DNA of 64,000 nt from Legionella moravica DSM 19234 (GTDB lineage: Bacteria > Pseudomonadota > Gammaproteobacteria > Legionellales > Legionellaceae), in assembly GCF_000423305.1 (NCBI RefSeq), contig NZ_KE383999.1:115652-179651 (forward strand). The letters run 5' to 3'. Numbering within the stretch: the stretch's first letter is position 1; each line of letters starts with the position of its first letter. Positions 10,163 to 21,166 of this stretch are shown here, in pieces. Below the pieces are notes generated by a model that ran no database searches, was not told the origin of the DNA, and saw only the letters and a program-made list of their open reading frames with translations. A program made the translations under genes and the position numbers.

Positions 10163-10195
10163 TGAGTGCACATGGACGTATTTTCGTTGTAAAAT

Positions 10196-10233
10196 TAAAA
10201 GCCACTTTCCATATTTCTGGAAGTGGCTTTTAT
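10196..10233 (+). terminator. Rho-independent terminator after the YkuD gene
   Basis: Perfect stem AAAAGCCACTT / AAGTGGCTTTT around a short loop, with A-rich and T-rich flanks. It can serve both the YkuD gene and, on the other strand, erpA/mnmA. Confidence 0.88.
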
Positions 10234-10271
10234 CATTGAATCCAGGGTGTGGAGGCAGTTGTTAACAGGCC

Positions 10272-10658
10272 CTAATCTTCATCATCCATACTGAATGACG
10301 AGCCGCATCCGCAGGTTGTTTTTGCGTTGGGATTGCGAATGACGAATTGTTCGCCTTGAATTCCCTGAATGTAATCGATTTCTGCTTCATGCAGGTACTG
10401 ATAGCTCATTGAATCAATCAATAGTTTTACTGAAGATTGGCCATCAGAACATTGTTGTTCCACTATGGTATCATCATCGTTGATTTGTTCATCAAAACTA
10501 AACCCGTATTGAAATCCGGAACAACCTCCGCCTGTGATGGAAACACGTAGGTTAAGGTTGAAATTATCTTCTTCTCGAATTAATTCTGCTACTTTATCTG
10601 CCGCACTTACAGAAAAATGAACGTCACTTGTTGTTGGGGCTATATCAACTGCAGCCAT
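10272..10658 (-). CDS. erpA: ErpA-type iron-sulfur cluster insertion protein
   Basis: A-type carrier that delivers Fe-S clusters to apo-enzymes. The 128-residue protein shows the three cluster-binding cysteines, one in [11 protein letters not shown] and two in TTCGCGSSF, plus the family core [10 protein letters not shown] and FVIRNPNA. The slightly long acidic C-terminus (SMDDED) is unremarkable. Its TAG stop lies inside a remnant of the TGTCAACAGACCCTAA-type repeat end (10260-10275). It is separated from mnmA by about 50 bp. Confidence 0.92.
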   Translation of the reverse strand: MAAVDIAPTTSDVHFSVSAADKVAELIREEDNFNLNLRVSITGGGCSGFQYGFSFDEQINDDDTIVEQQCSDGQSSVKLLIDSMSYQYLHEAEIDYIQGIQGEQFVIRNPNAKTTCGCGSSFSMDDED

Positions 10659-10710
10659 CGTATACTCCGGTTAGATAAAAGGTACTACTTTGTATATTAT
10701 ATTATAACCA

Positions 10711-11796
10711 TTATCTGATGATTTGTTCTATTGTCGCTCCGCCCAGACACTGGTTTTTATCATAAAAAACGACATATTGACCTGGTGTAACTGCTCTTTG
10801 TGGGCTAGAGAACATGACGTAATGCTGGTTTCCGTCCTGCGGTGAAATCATGCATGCCTGTTCTGCCTGCCGATATCTGGTTTTAGCATAACACGTGATG
10901 GGTAATTTATCCTGACACTCTGCCAACCAATGTATAGGGCCACAAATTAGCCCTTGGGCATACAGCATGGGATGTTGACTGCCTTGGGCTATGTACAATG
11001 TATTAGTTTTTACGTCCTTTTCAACCACGTACCATGGCTCATCTGAGGCGTTTTGCATGCCTCCGATTCCTAATCCCTGGCGTTGTCCCAAGGTGTAAAA
11101 CATTAATCCATCATGTGTTCCAAGGGTTATGCCGTCCATATTTTTTATCTCACCCGGCTTAGCCAGGATGAATTCCTTTAAAAAAGATTTAAATCGCTTT
11201 TCCCCTATAAAACAAATACCCGTAGAGTCCTTTTTAGCATGGGTTACCAATCCCAAGTCTTTGGCAAAATCTCTTATTTGTGATTTATTGTAATCGCCAA
11301 TAGGAAAGAGCGTTTTTGCCAGAGCAGAGGGTTCTACTGCATGCAGAAAATAAGTTTGATCTTTATCTCTATCCTTCGCCTTATACAGATAACCTAATGT
11401 TCCTTCAATTTTGTTTTTGGCGTAATGTCCGGTAGCAATGTAATCGGCCCCCAGCTCCAGAGCGTGATTTAAAAAGGCATTAAATTTTATTTCTTTATTG
11501 CATAAAACATCCGGATTTGGAGTTCTTCCATGCTCGTATTCATTTAAAAAATGAGCGAACACCCTATCCCAGTACTGCTCTGAAAAATTAACGCTATGAA
11601 GAGGTATGCGCAATTGATTACAAACTGCCTGAGCATCTGCCAGATCCTGTGCAGCAGGGCAGAAGGTGTCAGTATCATCCTGCTCCCAGTTTTTCATGAA
11701 CAGACCTTCAACCTGATACCCCTGTTCTTTTAGCAGCCAGGCCGCTACTGAGGAATCTACTCCACCAGACATGCCTACAATAACTTTAGAGTTCAT
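10711..11796 (-). CDS. mnmA: tRNA-specific 2-thiouridylase MnmA
   Basis: Puts the 2-thio group on U34 of tRNA(Lys, Glu, Gln). The 361-residue protein has the N-terminal PP-loop [13 protein letters not shown], the catalytic cysteines in [11 protein letters not shown] and [12 protein letters not shown], and the [12 protein letters not shown] segment. The frame is open up to an ATG at 11844, but the family begins at [12 protein letters not shown], so the ATG at 11796 is chosen; the extra codons fall within a repeat element. Confidence 0.95.
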   Translation of the reverse strand: MNSKVIVGMSGGVDSSVAAWLLKEQGYQVEGLFMKNWEQDDTDTFCPAAQDLADAQAVCNQLRIPLHSVNFSEQYWDRVFAHFLNEYEHGRTPNPDVLCNKEIKFNAFLNHALELGADYIATGHYAKNKIEGTLGYLYKAKDRDKDQTYFLHAVEPSALAKTLFPIGDYNKSQIRDFAKDLGLVTHAKKDSTGICFIGEKRFKSFLKEFILAKPGEIKNMDGITLGTHDGLMFYTLGQRQGLGIGGMQNASDEPWYVVEKDVKTNTLYIAQGSQHPMLYAQGLICGPIHWLAECQDKLPITCYAKTRYRQAEQACMISPQDGNQHYVMFSSPQRAVTPGQYVVFYDKNQCLGGATIEQIIR

Positions 11797-11829
11797 ACAT
11801 CTTATTACCGTTAAAATTAAAAGAATATT

Positions 11830-11979
11830 TGGGTCGGTAGGCATCTCATCTGTTTACACCCGCTTCCTGCGCTTTAGGCAGGTTTCACTAAAATGCAATT
11901 ATTTATAATGCTACTCTCTCTCGATTTCGCGCATGCAACACGAAACGTAAGCGAAGGGAGCATTTGTCAACAGACCCTA
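11830..11979. repeat. MITE-like element, family C copy (inverted), upstream of mnmA
   Basis: About 150 bp. It shares CTTCCTGCGCTTTA near one end and AAGGGAGCATTTGTCAACAG at the other with the reverse complement of the element at 35128-35280. The right end AACAGACCCTA is the same terminus as family A. It covers most of the mnmA upstream region. The remaining bases to yceD (11980-12219) are AT-rich and must hold the promoter of the fatty-acid cluster; no distinct motif seen. Confidence 0.6.
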
Positions 11980-12219
11980 TAAAACCTTTATTATCTCATA
12001 AAAACATCAAAAGAAGGAGGGGACGATTTATCAAGTTTCCTGATACAGATAAAATAAGGCCGATTTAATAAATAACACCAAGTGCCTACATTTCTTTGTA
12101 CTGAAGTTATGAAGATGATAAAATTCGCTGTATTGATGTAATTTAGCTGTATTAAAAAGATCAATTGGTTGATATTTTCAACACATTGTCGGATAATAAT
12201 TACTTTGGACGTTTGATTA

Positions 12220-12648
12220 ATGCTTCATTTACCAGAACTGGCCAAACAAGGTCAACACATTCAAATACTGACTTTAACAGATAGGTTACCCGCTTTTATC
12301 AGCGGTCCTTGCCAGTTAACGGTTACTTATAGTATTGAAGCTAAAGATGATTACTATTTAATCCATATGCAAACAACCGGTGATTTAGTTGTTATCTGCC
12401 AACGATGCCTGTGCGAGTTTCCAAGCCATTATAACAATCAAACGACTCTTGCTGTATGCAGAAGTGATGAGCGGGCAGAGCAGATTCTTGAGTTTTATGA
12501 AAGCATTGTTTCATCAAACTGGCAGGTGGATTTACTAGAACTGGTCGTTGATGAATTACATCTGTATGCACCACAGTTTCATCCCGAAATTGAGGATTGT
12601 GGCAGTGAAGTTAATGATATTTTAACTGGGAAAATCGAAACATATTGA
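12220..12648 (+). CDS. yceD: YceD, DUF177 protein (23S rRNA accumulation protein)
   Basis: A 142-residue YceD/DUF177 protein, needed for normal 23S rRNA levels in E. coli and plants. It shows the family's CQRCL motif in ICQRCLCEF and the acidic segment [25 protein letters not shown]. The usual neighbours follow: rpmF, then plsX. It is the first gene of a long co-directional run. Confidence 0.9.
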   Translation: MLHLPELAKQGQHIQILTLTDRLPAFISGPCQLTVTYSIEAKDDYYLIHMQTTGDLVVICQRCLCEFPSHYNNQTTLAVCRSDERAEQILEFYESIVSSNWQVDLLELVVDELHLYAPQFHPEIEDCGSEVNDILTGKIETY

Positions 12649-12734
12649 TATTTTGTTCAATTAACACTTGGATTGAAGTTAAAATATCGGTAATATTCCC
12701 GCTTTATGAATGCAAATTGTTTAGGAGTAATACA

Positions 12735-12935
12735 ATGGCAGTACAACAAAATAAAAAATCACGCTCACGTCGTGATATGCGTCGTTCTCATGACAGCTTA
12801 ACCAAGCCAACATTATCTGTTGATTCTACTACTGGTGAAACTCATCTTCGTCATCATATGACTCCAGATGGTTATTATCGAGGAAGAAAAGTTATCGATA
12901 CTGATTCTTCATCAGCTTACGAAGAACAAGAGTAA
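12735..12935 (+). CDS. rpmF: Ribosomal protein L32
   Basis: A 66-residue basic protein beginning [20 protein letters not shown], as in all bacterial L32. The ATG at 12735 follows TAGGAGTAATACA. The open frame extends upstream into yceD, but that extension is not coding. It has no zinc-ribbon cysteines (the C- type seen in many gammaproteobacteria). Confidence 0.96.
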   Translation: MAVQQNKKSRSRRDMRRSHDSLTKPTLSVDSTTGETHLRHHMTPDGYYRGRKVIDTDSSSAYEEQE

Positions 12936-12940
12936 TATTC

Positions 12941-13969
12941 TTGAACAATATCACCATTGCCGTTGATGCGATGGGTGGGGATCATGGCTTAAGCGTAGTG
13001 GTTCCCGCCTGTGTGCGCGCAGCTAAAAAAAATCCAAACCTGAAAATACTCCTTGTCGGTGTGCAGGATAAGGTCAGTGCTTCATTGAAGAAGCATGGGG
13101 TGTTGTCTTCAAATCAATTTACAATTGTTCATGCATCAGAAGTTGTAACTATGGATGAATTGCCATCTCATGCGTTACGTAATAAAAAAGATTCTTCCAT
13201 GCGTGTTGCGATTAATTTGGTCAAGGAAGGGAGAGCACAAGCCTGTGTAAGCGCGGGTAATACGGGTGCTTTGATGGCAACGGCCCGTTTTGTGTTAAAG
13301 ACACTGCCTGGAATTGACAGACCAGCAATTATTTCTGAGTTACCAACCATTAAAGGAAAAACCTGGGTTATTGACCTCGGAGCTAATGTTGATTCCTGTG
13401 CCGAGCATCTCTTTCAATTTGCGGTAATGGGCTCTGCTTTAATTCAGGCCATTGAAAAGAAACCCAAGCCCAAAATTGCCCTTTTGAATATTGGCGTAGA
13501 AGAAATTAAAGGTAATGATCAGGTCAAACGAACTGCTCATATGCTGGCAGAATGCTCTGTGATGAATTATGTCGGCTATGTAGAAGGTGACCATTTTTAT
13601 ACTGGTGATGTTGACCTGGTTGTTTGTGATGGATTCGTTGGTAATGTGGCGCTAAAAGCCAGTGAAGGTTTGGCCAAATTATTGATGACTCTGCTGAAAG
13701 AGTCATTTAACAGGAATTGGTTAACCAAGTTGGCTGGTCTTATTGCGTTACCTGCTTTGAAATACCTGAAAAATCGATTGGATCCTTCCCGCTATAATGG
13801 TGCCAGTATGCTGGGTTTAAATGGTATTGTTATCAAAAGCCATGGTGGAGCCAATGATGTGGGTTTTGAATATGCTATTGAGCAAGCTGTTCTTGAAGCA
13901 CAAAATAATGTTGTTGATTTAGTACGTGATCAAATAAACGATTTTATAAATCAGGGATTGCTGTTATGA
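12941..13969 (+). CDS. plsX: Phosphate acyltransferase PlsX
   Basis: Makes acyl-phosphate from acyl-ACP in the first step of phospholipid synthesis by the PlsX/Y route. The 342-residue protein begins with [11 protein letters not shown] and contains [10 protein letters not shown], the [10 protein letters not shown] segment and [12 protein letters not shown]. The start codon is TTG at 12941, placed 5 nt after the rpmF stop; no ATG gives the conserved N-terminus. It overlaps fabH by 4 nt. Confidence 0.96.
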   Translation: MNNITIAVDAMGGDHGLSVVVPACVRAAKKNPNLKILLVGVQDKVSASLKKHGVLSSNQFTIVHASEVVTMDELPSHALRNKKDSSMRVAINLVKEGRAQACVSAGNTGALMATARFVLKTLPGIDRPAIISELPTIKGKTWVIDLGANVDSCAEHLFQFAVMGSALIQAIEKKPKPKIALLNIGVEEIKGNDQVKRTAHMLAECSVMNYVGYVEGDHFYTGDVDLVVCDGFVGNVALKASEGLAKLLMTLLKESFNRNWLTKLAGLIALPALKYLKNRLDPSRYNGASMLGLNGIVIKSHGGANDVGFEYAIEQAVLEAQNNVVDLVRDQINDFINQGLLL

Positions 13970-14919
13970 CGAATGCTGTAATTAGTGGCACGGGTAGTTA
14001 TTTACCTGAAAGAAAACTCACTAATGTTGAACTTGAAAAAATACTTGATACCGATGATGAATGGATCGTATCCAGATCCGGGATTAGTAGTCGCAGTATT
14101 GCAGAGCCTCATGAAACTACGTCCTTTATGGCATCTCGAGCAGCAGAGCACGCTCTCGCTTCATCCGGACTTGACGCTGAGGAAATTGATTTAATCCTCG
14201 TGGCTACCTGCACACCGGATCATTTTTTTCCAAGCGTTGCATGCCATGTACAACACGCCTTAAAAATAAAAAAGCCTATTCCAGCCTTTGATGTCGGTGC
14301 TGCATGCAGTGGTTTTGTCTATGCTATGGATATAGCAAAACAGTATATAGCCGCTGGTGCTGCTCGTCATATTATGGTGATTGGGGCTGAAAGTATGTCC
14401 AGAGCCGTTGATTGGACTGACAGGTCAACCTGTGTACTGTTTGGCGACGGCGCTGGTGCTGTAGTATTAAGTGCGAGTGAACGCCAGGGTATCCTTGGTA
14501 GTGTATTACATTCAGCATTTGATGCGGAACAACTTTTGACATTACCTAATTCTACATTTGAAGAACAACGCGCAACAATTGGTATGCGTGGTAATGAAGT
14601 ATTCAAAATTGCTGTTAACATTATGGGTGATGTTGTTGATGAAGTGTTAGCCATCAGTAAATTAAGTAAATCGGATATCAATTGGTTAATCCCCCATCAA
14701 GCAAATATACGTATTATTCAAGCGATTGCTAAAAAATTATCTCTTCCCATGTCACAAGTTATCGTTACTATTGGTAATCAAGGCAATACCTCTGCTGCTT
14801 CGATACCCTTAGCGTTGGATCATTCAATTAGAAACAACCAGGTTAAACGAGATGAGTTGTTATTAATTGAGTCATTTGGCGGTGGAATGACTTGGGGCGC
14901 AATGGTTATTCGTTATTAA
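13966..14919 (+). CDS. fabH: 3-oxoacyl-ACP synthase III FabH
   Basis: Initiates fatty-acid synthesis by condensing acetyl-CoA (or other acyl-CoA) with malonyl-ACP. The 317-residue protein holds the Cys-His-Asn triad: Cys in [13 protein letters not shown], His in [10 protein letters not shown] and Asn in [15 protein letters not shown]. Length is normal for FabH. ATGA overlap with plsX. Confidence 0.97.
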   Translation: MTNAVISGTGSYLPERKLTNVELEKILDTDDEWIVSRSGISSRSIAEPHETTSFMASRAAEHALASSGLDAEEIDLILVATCTPDHFFPSVACHVQHALKIKKPIPAFDVGAACSGFVYAMDIAKQYIAAGAARHIMVIGAESMSRAVDWTDRSTCVLFGDGAGAVVLSASERQGILGSVLHSAFDAEQLLTLPNSTFEEQRATIGMRGNEVFKIAVNIMGDVVDEVLAISKLSKSDINWLIPHQANIRIIQAIAKKLSLPMSQVIVTIGNQGNTSAASIPLALDHSIRNNQVKRDELLLIESFGGGMTWGAMVIRY

Positions 14920-14938
14920 TTAATAGGGCTTTTCAATT

Positions 14939-15886
14939 ATGGTTAACACAGCATTTGTATTTCCTGGTCAAGGATCTCAATCTGTAGGGATGTTATCTGA
15001 TTTTTCCCTTCAATATCCTATTGTTACCGATCTCTTTGCTGAAGCATCTGAGGCTGTTGGTTATGATCTTTGGGATCTGGTTCAGAATGGACCCTCTGAG
15101 AAACTAAATCAGACCGAGCATACCCAGGTTGCCATGTTGACAGCTGATGTCGCCATTTATCGTTTATTAATGCAACAAGAATTGTCACAGCCTCTGATCA
15201 TGGCTGGCCATAGTCTAGGCGAATATGCTGCATTGGTTTGTGCTGACTCAATATCATTATCGGATGCAGCGCAATTGGTGGCTCGCAGGGGCCAGCTTAT
15301 GCAAAATGCCATTCCACTTGGGATGGGAGCTATGGCAGCAATTGTTGGTTTAACTGACGAACAAGTCGTTAGTTTGTGTGCAGAAGCCAGTACTGATAGC
15401 CAGAAGGTTACTCCTGCAAATTTTAATGCTATTGGGCAGGTCGTAGTTGCTGGTCATACATCTGCAGTAGAACATATGATCGAATTGGCCAATGAAGCAG
15501 GCGCTCGTTTGGCAAAAGTAATCCCTGTCAGCGTGCCTTGTCATTGTCCTCTTTTAACTGAAGCAGCCGAGCTTTTTGCAGAGAGCCTTGATAATACTGA
15601 ATTTAAAAATCCTTCAATCGATGTGGTGAGTAATGTGGATTTAAGTGTTTATTATTCCGCTCAACACATAAGAAAACAGTTAAAAGAGCAGTTGTATAGC
15701 CCAGTACGCTGGGTTGAGACGATCCAAATGTTTAAAAATCGTGGTATCGAGTTAATTGTAGAGTGTGGTCCAGGAAAAGTGTTAAACGGTCTTATCAAAA
15801 GAATAGACAGAAGCCTGGATGCTGTCAGTGTTTATGACACGATTAGCCTGGATCAGATTGTAGAACAATTACATACTCCAGCTTAA
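14939..15886 (+). CDS. fabD: Malonyl-CoA:ACP transacylase FabD
   Basis: Loads malonyl onto ACP. The 315-residue protein has the N-terminal FVFPGQGSQ motif, the nucleophile Ser in GHSLGEYAAL, and the partner His in VSVPCHCPLL. It lies 19 nt after fabH and 11 nt before fabG, in the standard fab order. Confidence 0.97.
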   Translation: MVNTAFVFPGQGSQSVGMLSDFSLQYPIVTDLFAEASEAVGYDLWDLVQNGPSEKLNQTEHTQVAMLTADVAIYRLLMQQELSQPLIMAGHSLGEYAALVCADSISLSDAAQLVARRGQLMQNAIPLGMGAMAAIVGLTDEQVVSLCAEASTDSQKVTPANFNAIGQVVVAGHTSAVEHMIELANEAGARLAKVIPVSVPCHCPLLTEAAELFAESLDNTEFKNPSIDVVSNVDLSVYYSAQHIRKQLKEQLYSPVRWVETIQMFKNRGIELIVECGPGKVLNGLIKRIDRSLDAVSVYDTISLDQIVEQLHTPA

Positions 15887-15897
15887 GAGGAAACTTA

Positions 15898-16644
15898 ATG
15901 ATAACTTTAGAAGGTAAAATTGCATTAGTTACAGGTGCCAGTCGCGGCATTGGTCAGGCTATTGCTATTAAACTGGCAAAGCAGGGTGCATTTGTTTTTG
16001 GAACTGCAACTACTGAACAGGGAGCAGCTTCAATTAATGCTCTTTTTGAAAAGGAAAAACTTGCTGGTAAAGGTATTGTTCTGGATGTAACTAACGCCGA
16101 ACAAATTGATCAATTAATGTCTGAATTAACTGAGAACAATCAATGTCCTTCAATCCTGGTAAATAATGCGGGAATAACTGCAGATAATTTGCTATTGAGA
16201 ATGGATGATGAGGAATGGTACAAGGTTATCGAAACCAACCTCAACTCAATATATAGAATGTCCAAGGCATGTTTGAAGCCCATGTTTAGAGCACGTTGGG
16301 GACGAATAATTTCTGTAGGTTCAGTAGTCGGGGCTAGTGGTAATTCTGGTCAGGTCAATTATACTGCGGCAAAAGCTGGCGTTGTTGGTTTTTCCAAGTC
16401 TTTAGCTCAGGAAATTGGTAGTAGAGGCATTACTGTTAATGTGGTTGCACCAGGATTTATCGATACCGATATGACCACTTCCTTGCCTGATATGGTAAAA
16501 GAAGAAATGCTAAAAAGAATTCCAATGCGTAAATTAGGGCAAGCGGAGGATGTAGCTGATGCTGTTGTTTTTTTAGCGTCAGATAGTGCTAAATATATTA
16601 CAGGTGAAACAATTCATGTCAATGGCGGCATGTATATGAATTAA
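15898..16644 (+). CDS. fabG: 3-oxoacyl-ACP reductase FabG
   Basis: NADPH-dependent reduction of 3-oxoacyl-ACP. The 248-residue SDR has TGASRGIGQAIA, NNAGITADNLLLRM, the catalytic Ser in ISVGSVVG and YTAAKAG, and ends in ITGETIHVNGGMYMN. RBS AGAGGAAAC precedes the ATG. Confidence 0.97.
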   Translation: MITLEGKIALVTGASRGIGQAIAIKLAKQGAFVFGTATTEQGAASINALFEKEKLAGKGIVLDVTNAEQIDQLMSELTENNQCPSILVNNAGITADNLLLRMDDEEWYKVIETNLNSIYRMSKACLKPMFRARWGRIISVGSVVGASGNSGQVNYTAAKAGVVGFSKSLAQEIGSRGITVNVVAPGFIDTDMTTSLPDMVKEEMLKRIPMRKLGQAEDVADAVVFLASDSAKYITGETIHVNGGMYMN

Positions 16645-16729
16645 ATGCTCTTGCGTTATCTGTATAATTGAATAAACTAACCGTCAGTATTTTAATTATT
16701 TCTATCAACCGAAAGAGGAAAATCAAGTT

Positions 16730-16978
16730 ATGAGTACAGTTGAAGACCGTGTACGTAAAATTGTTGTTGAACAATTGGGTGTTAAGGAAGAAGAGTTAAA
16801 AAATGATGCGTCATTTGTTGACGATCTGGGTGCTGATTCTCTTGATACAGTGGAATTGGTAATGGCTCTGGAAGAAGAGTTTGAAACTGAAATTCCTGAT
16901 GAGAAAGCAGAAAAAATTACTACGATTCAAGAAGCTATTGATTACATTGAATCAAATTTAAATAAAGAAGAAGCTTAA
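16730..16978 (+). CDS. acpP: Acyl carrier protein
   Basis: An 82-residue acidic protein. The phosphopantetheine attachment serine lies in [32 protein letters not shown] precedes the ATG. The 85-bp gap after fabG could hold an extra promoter, as expected for a highly expressed protein. Confidence 0.98.
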   Translation: MSTVEDRVRKIVVEQLGVKEEELKNDASFVDDLGADSLDTVELVMALEEEFETEIPDEKAEKITTIQEAIDYIESNLNKEEA

Positions 16979-16996
16979 TTTTTCGAGGAGCTTTGA

Positions 16997-18235
16997 TTGA
17001 ATAAACGGCGTGTGGTTGTAACTGGCATGGGGATGCTTACCCCGGTCGGACTTAATGTACAAGAATCTTGGCAAAACATATTGGCAGGGGTTAGTGGTGT
17101 AGGTATGGTAGAAGGTTTTGATACCAGCGAATACAGCACTAAAATTTGGGCCAAGGTCAAGAATTTTAATGTTGAGAACTATGTGCCTATCAAAGACGCT
17201 CGTAAAATGGATGTATTTACGCAATATGGAATTGCCGCTGCTGAAGAGGCCATGCTTGATTCTGGATTGAAGATTGATGAAGCCTTATCACGTCGTACGG
17301 GTGTTGCTGTAGGCGCTGGTATTGGTGGAATTCAAACAATTACCAACAATCAGGATAAGCTGGTTTCTGGTGGCCCGCGTAAAGTTTCACCATTTTTTAT
17401 TCCAGCAGGCATCATTAATATGGTTGCTGGACAGATTTCTATTAAGCATAATTTAAAAGGCCCTAATATTTCTGTAGTCACTGCATGTACTACTGGAACT
17501 CATAATATTGGACTTGCCGGACGAATTATTGCTTATGGTGATGCAGATGTCATGATTTGCGGTGGTGCTGAAATGACCACAACACCACTTTGTCTTGCTG
17601 GATTTTCAGCCGTTCGCTCTTTATCCAAACGCAATGACGAACCAGAAAAAGCATCAAGACCCTGGGATAAAGACAGAGATGGTTTTGTTATGGGCGAAGG
17701 TGCTGGTATTCTTGTTCTGGAAGAGTATGAGCATGCCAAAGCACGTGGGGCAAAAATTTATGCCGAACTAGCTGGGTTTGGTATGTCTGGTGACGCATAT
17801 CATATCACAGCACCCGATGAAGATGCTGATGGGGCGGCACGCGCTATGGAAGCGGCCATTCATGATGCGGGTATTAATCCGCAACAAGTTGATTACATTA
17901 ATGCTCATGGTACTTCAACGTATCTCAATGATATGAATGAAACCAAAGCTATTAAACGTATTTTTCAGCAACATGCTTACGACCTGGCTGTGAGCTCTAC
18001 CAAATCAATGACGGGACATTTATTAGGTGCTGCTGGAGCGGTAGAAGCCATTATCAGCGTTTTGGCAATCAAAGATCAAATCGCTCCTCCAACTATAAAT
18101 CTGGATAACCCTGATGAAGGTTGTGATTTGAATTATGTTGCGCATACACCACAAAAGAGAACCATTAATTACGTTTTAAGTAATTCACTTGGTTTTGGTG
18201 GTACAAACGGCAGTCTGCTATTTAAGCGAATCTAG
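16997..18235 (+). CDS. fabF: 3-oxoacyl-ACP synthase II FabF
   Basis: Chain-elongating condensing enzyme. The 412-residue protein has the Cys-His-His set: Cys in [13 protein letters not shown], His in [11 protein letters not shown] and His in [12 protein letters not shown]. The start is a TTG at 16997 with a strong GAGGAG upstream. It is followed without a gap by mltG; pabC, which often sits between, is absent. Confidence 0.96.
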   Translation: MNKRRVVVTGMGMLTPVGLNVQESWQNILAGVSGVGMVEGFDTSEYSTKIWAKVKNFNVENYVPIKDARKMDVFTQYGIAAAEEAMLDSGLKIDEALSRRTGVAVGAGIGGIQTITNNQDKLVSGGPRKVSPFFIPAGIINMVAGQISIKHNLKGPNISVVTACTTGTHNIGLAGRIIAYGDADVMICGGAEMTTTPLCLAGFSAVRSLSKRNDEPEKASRPWDKDRDGFVMGEGAGILVLEEYEHAKARGAKIYAELAGFGMSGDAYHITAPDEDADGAARAMEAAIHDAGINPQQVDYINAHGTSTYLNDMNETKAIKRIFQQHAYDLAVSSTKSMTGHLLGAAGAVEAIISVLAIKDQIAPPTINLDNPDEGCDLNYVAHTPQKRTINYVLSNSLGFGGTNGSLLFKRI

Positions 18236-19234
18236 ATGGAAACCCGAAGACATAAAAAACTGGTAGTGTGTATTGTTGCTGCGTTTTTTATGTCTTTTTT
18301 ATTTGTTGGCTGGAATATCTACAATTTAATACAATCTCCTGTTATCCCTAAAAACGACGCAGCACAAATAATCAGTATCGACCGCTCTGCATCAGCCTAT
18401 CAAGTGGTTCAGTTATTAAAAGAAAAAAAGCTGATTCGATCAACAAAACTTTTGCTGCTCATTATACGCTTTCAAGGACTTTCTCATCAAATTAAAGCCG
18501 GTGTATACCAAATAAAGCCTGGTGAGACAGTGATGGAGTTACTGAAAAGAATTGTAGATGGTGATGTGATAACACAAAAATTTACTATTATTGAAGGAAC
18601 GACACAGCAAAAAGTGGCTCAGGATTTAATGAAAGCCCCTTATTTGAATTATAATCCTGATGATTGGTTATTGATTAAAGGTAAATATCCTAATGCAGAA
18701 GGATTACTTATGGCCGATACGTATCAATACCGAGGTGGTAGCAGCAGCAAAAATCTCCTGGAACAGGCTCATCGTAACTTAATGACGTACTTGGATGATA
18801 CCTGGTCACATAGAGCGCCTGATTTACCTTACCGAAATGCTTATGAATTACTCATTGCTGCTTCAATAATTGAAAGGGAAACCGCTATTCCCCAGGAACG
18901 GAAACTGATATCCGGTGTGATGGTGAATCGGTTAAAGAAATCAATGCCCCTGCAAATGGATCCTACGGTAATCTATGCACTCGGCAGTGCTTACAAAGGT
19001 AAATTATCCCATAATGATCTTTTGATTGTCTCACCGTACAATTCATATAAATTCAGAGGGCTACCTCCAACACCTATAGCGATGGTAGGCAAAGAGTCCA
19101 TTGATGCAGCTGCTCATCCCCAATTATCCAAATATTTATATTTTGTTGCCAAAGGAGATGGTTCTCACCAGTTTTCAGAAACCTATGAGCAACAGCGACA
19201 AGCGATTAATCAATACCAACGTAAGGACTATTAA
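18236..19234 (+). CDS. mltG: Endolytic murein transglycosylase MltG (YceG)
   Basis: Inner-membrane enzyme that cuts nascent glycan strands. The 332-residue protein has an N-terminal TM segment (about residues 9-28), a LysM-like part, and the YceG domain: catalytic Glu in [22 protein letters not shown], and GLPPTPIAM near the end. The ATG directly follows the fabF stop codon, and its stop overlaps the tmk start. Confidence 0.94.
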   Translation: METRRHKKLVVCIVAAFFMSFLFVGWNIYNLIQSPVIPKNDAAQIISIDRSASAYQVVQLLKEKKLIRSTKLLLLIIRFQGLSHQIKAGVYQIKPGETVMELLKRIVDGDVITQKFTIIEGTTQQKVAQDLMKAPYLNYNPDDWLLIKGKYPNAEGLLMADTYQYRGGSSSKNLLEQAHRNLMTYLDDTWSHRAPDLPYRNAYELLIAASIIERETAIPQERKLISGVMVNRLKKSMPLQMDPTVIYALGSAYKGKLSHNDLLIVSPYNSYKFRGLPPTPIAMVGKESIDAAAHPQLSKYLYFVAKGDGSHQFSETYEQQRQAINQYQRKDY

Positions 19235-19875
19235 TGGCATTGTTCACTGGAAAATTAATAGTAATTGAAGGATTGGAGGGAGCCGGTAAGTCTACTGCAG
19301 TAAAAACCGTTATTGATGAGTTATCAAAACGCGATATCCAGACTATTACCACACGAGAGCCTGGTGGAACCGCTGTAGGCGAGATATTAAGGAGTGTTAT
19401 TAAAAATCCTGAATACACCGATGTTCTGGATAATAAAACAGAATTGCTTCTGCTTTATGCCGCACGCATTCAATTGCTTGAACAAGTCATTAAACCCGCT
19501 TTGCAGCAAGGAACATGGGTTATTGCGGATCGTTTTGAATTATCTACTATTGCCTATCAAGGTGGTGGTAGAGGTCTTGATCTTCATATGATAAACAGTT
19601 TATCAGCTTTTTGCCTTAGTGGCTTTAAACCGGATTTGACCTTGTATCTCGATATTTCTCCAGAAATTGGAATGCACAGAGCGAGGCAACGCGGTGCGTT
19701 TGATCGAATTGAACAGCAATCCCTTGAGTTTTTTCATCGTGTACACCAAACCTATATAGAGCACATTCAAAAGAATCCTGATTGTGTTACCATTGATGCA
19801 AGTCGTTCTCTGACTGAAGTAGAATCTGCAATTCAAGAGGCAATTAATCGATTTATCAATCGCTATGAACCATAA
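19234..19875 (+). CDS. tmk: Thymidylate kinase
   Basis: Phosphorylates dTMP to dTDP. The 213-residue protein has the P-loop [15 protein letters not shown], the DR motif in [21 protein letters not shown], and the LID segment [12 protein letters not shown]. It overlaps both mltG (1 nt) and holB (11 nt). Confidence 0.96.
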   Translation: MALFTGKLIVIEGLEGAGKSTAVKTVIDELSKRDIQTITTREPGGTAVGEILRSVIKNPEYTDVLDNKTELLLLYAARIQLLEQVIKPALQQGTWVIADRFELSTIAYQGGGRGLDLHMINSLSAFCLSGFKPDLTLYLDISPEIGMHRARQRGAFDRIEQQSLEFFHRVHQTYIEHIQKNPDCVTIDASRSLTEVESAIQEAINRFINRYEP

Positions 19876-20773
19876 TCATCAAGAACAGTGGCAAAAAATT
19901 CAATCTGCGTTTGTTCACCAACGTGTTCCTCAGTCTATGCTTTTGGTTGGACCTTTACATTGTGATCTTGGGTTGTTTGTCAAAATGACAACGAGCTTAT
20001 TACTGTGTAAATCAGGTCAGAATGAGCCGTGTTTGTGCTGTAGTGATTGTCAAATGGTTGAGCGGATGGAACATCCGGATGTTGAATGGATTAAACCTGA
20101 AAAGACTGGTGGCGCCATTAAAGTAGATCAAATCAGAGAGCTACAGAGTTCAGCTTATTTAACACCACAACGATCCGGGTATCGATTAATTGTCATCGAA
20201 TCTGCTGACCGCATGAATACTGCTTCAGCAAATGCATTATTAAAAATACTGGAAGAACCCACACAACATACGGTGTTCGTCCTGATAGCTCAGCAGCTAA
20301 GTACGGTACTTCCCACTGTACTGAGTCGATGCCAGATTATTACGTTTTCTATGGCTGATGATTCAGCCGCTAATAACTTATTGATGCTAGGTAAACACTA
20401 CACACCGGAATCTGAAAGGGCGCAGCTATTGCAACAAGCCGATGTGATTTTAGATGGACTCATTGCTTTGATTGAGCGCAAGCAACACCCCTGTGTTTTA
20501 GCCGCTCAATGGACTCAATTTGAATTAGGCAGTTTTTTGTGGTTTTTATATTTAGTATTTTCTCAAATACAAAACATGCATGTACTCAAAATGACTGTAA
20601 CAGGTCCAGCAGCTCTTCAGCTAGATAAGTTATTGACATTACTGACTCCGATTTCAATCTTTACCCAAATTGACAAAATAAATACATTATTGAGAAAAAT
20701 AAGCCATAATATGAATGTAAATCATACATTGGTTTTAGAAGATTTGTTGTTTTCATTAATACCAGGTACCTAA
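19865..20773 (+). CDS. holB: DNA polymerase III delta' subunit
   Basis: Clamp-loader subunit. The 302-residue protein has a degenerate AAA+ N-terminus ([11 protein letters not shown]), the four-Cys zinc module [17 protein letters not shown] preceded by a fourth Cys, [25 protein letters not shown] and LSRCQ. It overlaps tmk by 11 nt, the usual tmk-holB-pilZ-tatD order. Confidence 0.95.
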   Translation: MNHNHQEQWQKIQSAFVHQRVPQSMLLVGPLHCDLGLFVKMTTSLLLCKSGQNEPCLCCSDCQMVERMEHPDVEWIKPEKTGGAIKVDQIRELQSSAYLTPQRSGYRLIVIESADRMNTASANALLKILEEPTQHTVFVLIAQQLSTVLPTVLSRCQIITFSMADDSAANNLLMLGKHYTPESERAQLLQQADVILDGLIALIERKQHPCVLAAQWTQFELGSFLWFLYLVFSQIQNMHVLKMTVTGPAALQLDKLLTLLTPISIFTQIDKINTLLRKISHNMNVNHTLVLEDLLFSLIPGT

Positions 20774-20801
20774 TCTCGATCAGGATAAAAGAGGAGGGGG
20801 T

Positions 20802-21143
20802 ATGGCGGAAAAGATTCAACTAATAAACTGTTCCTTTACCAGTGAAGCGTCTTTGTATTTGGCTTATATGCCTTTCGTCAAAGGCGGAGGGATCTTTATA
20901 CGAACGAATCATATTTATCCTCTGGGTGAACTGGTTCAATTATCAGTAAAATTAGTTAATGAGCAGGAAGCTTATTCTGTGAATGGTAAGGTAGTATGGA
21001 TCACTCCAAAAGGAGCACAGGGCAACAAGCCGTCGGGAATAGGGGTGCAGTTCCAGGGTGAGAACAGTAGATATCTATGCAATAAAATAGAAACTTATTT
21101 GGCAGGAATGTTAAAATCAACCCAGATGACCGATACTATCTGA
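20802..21143 (+). CDS. PilZ-domain protein
   Basis: A 113-residue single-domain PilZ-like protein, as found next to holB in many gammaproteobacteria (the PilZ of type IV pilus assembly). It lacks the RxxxR and D/NxSxxG c-di-GMP motifs at its N-terminus, so it probably does not bind c-di-GMP, like canonical PilZ of Pseudomonas/Xanthomonas. It retains GGGIFIRTN, VWITPKGAQ and GIGVQFQGE. RBS GAGGAGGGGG. Confidence 0.9.
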   Translation: MAEKIQLINCSFTSEASLYLAYMPFVKGGGIFIRTNHIYPLGELVQLSVKLVNEQEAYSVNGKVVWITPKGAQGNKPSGIGVQFQGENSRYLCNKIETYLAGMLKSTQMTDTI

Positions 21144-21166
21144 TTTGATTTATATAGAGGATTCAC

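Noticed and set aside
11797..11844. Upstream ATG for mnmA
   Set aside because: The 16 extra residues are not in the family and lie partly within a repeat element.
12645..12734. Extended N-terminus of rpmF
   Set aside because: L32 starts at the ATG at 12735, which has its own ribosome-binding site; the extension is not like L32.
20802..21143. c-di-GMP receptor function for the PilZ protein
   Set aside because: The RxxxR and D/NxSxxG motifs are missing, so binding is unlikely.
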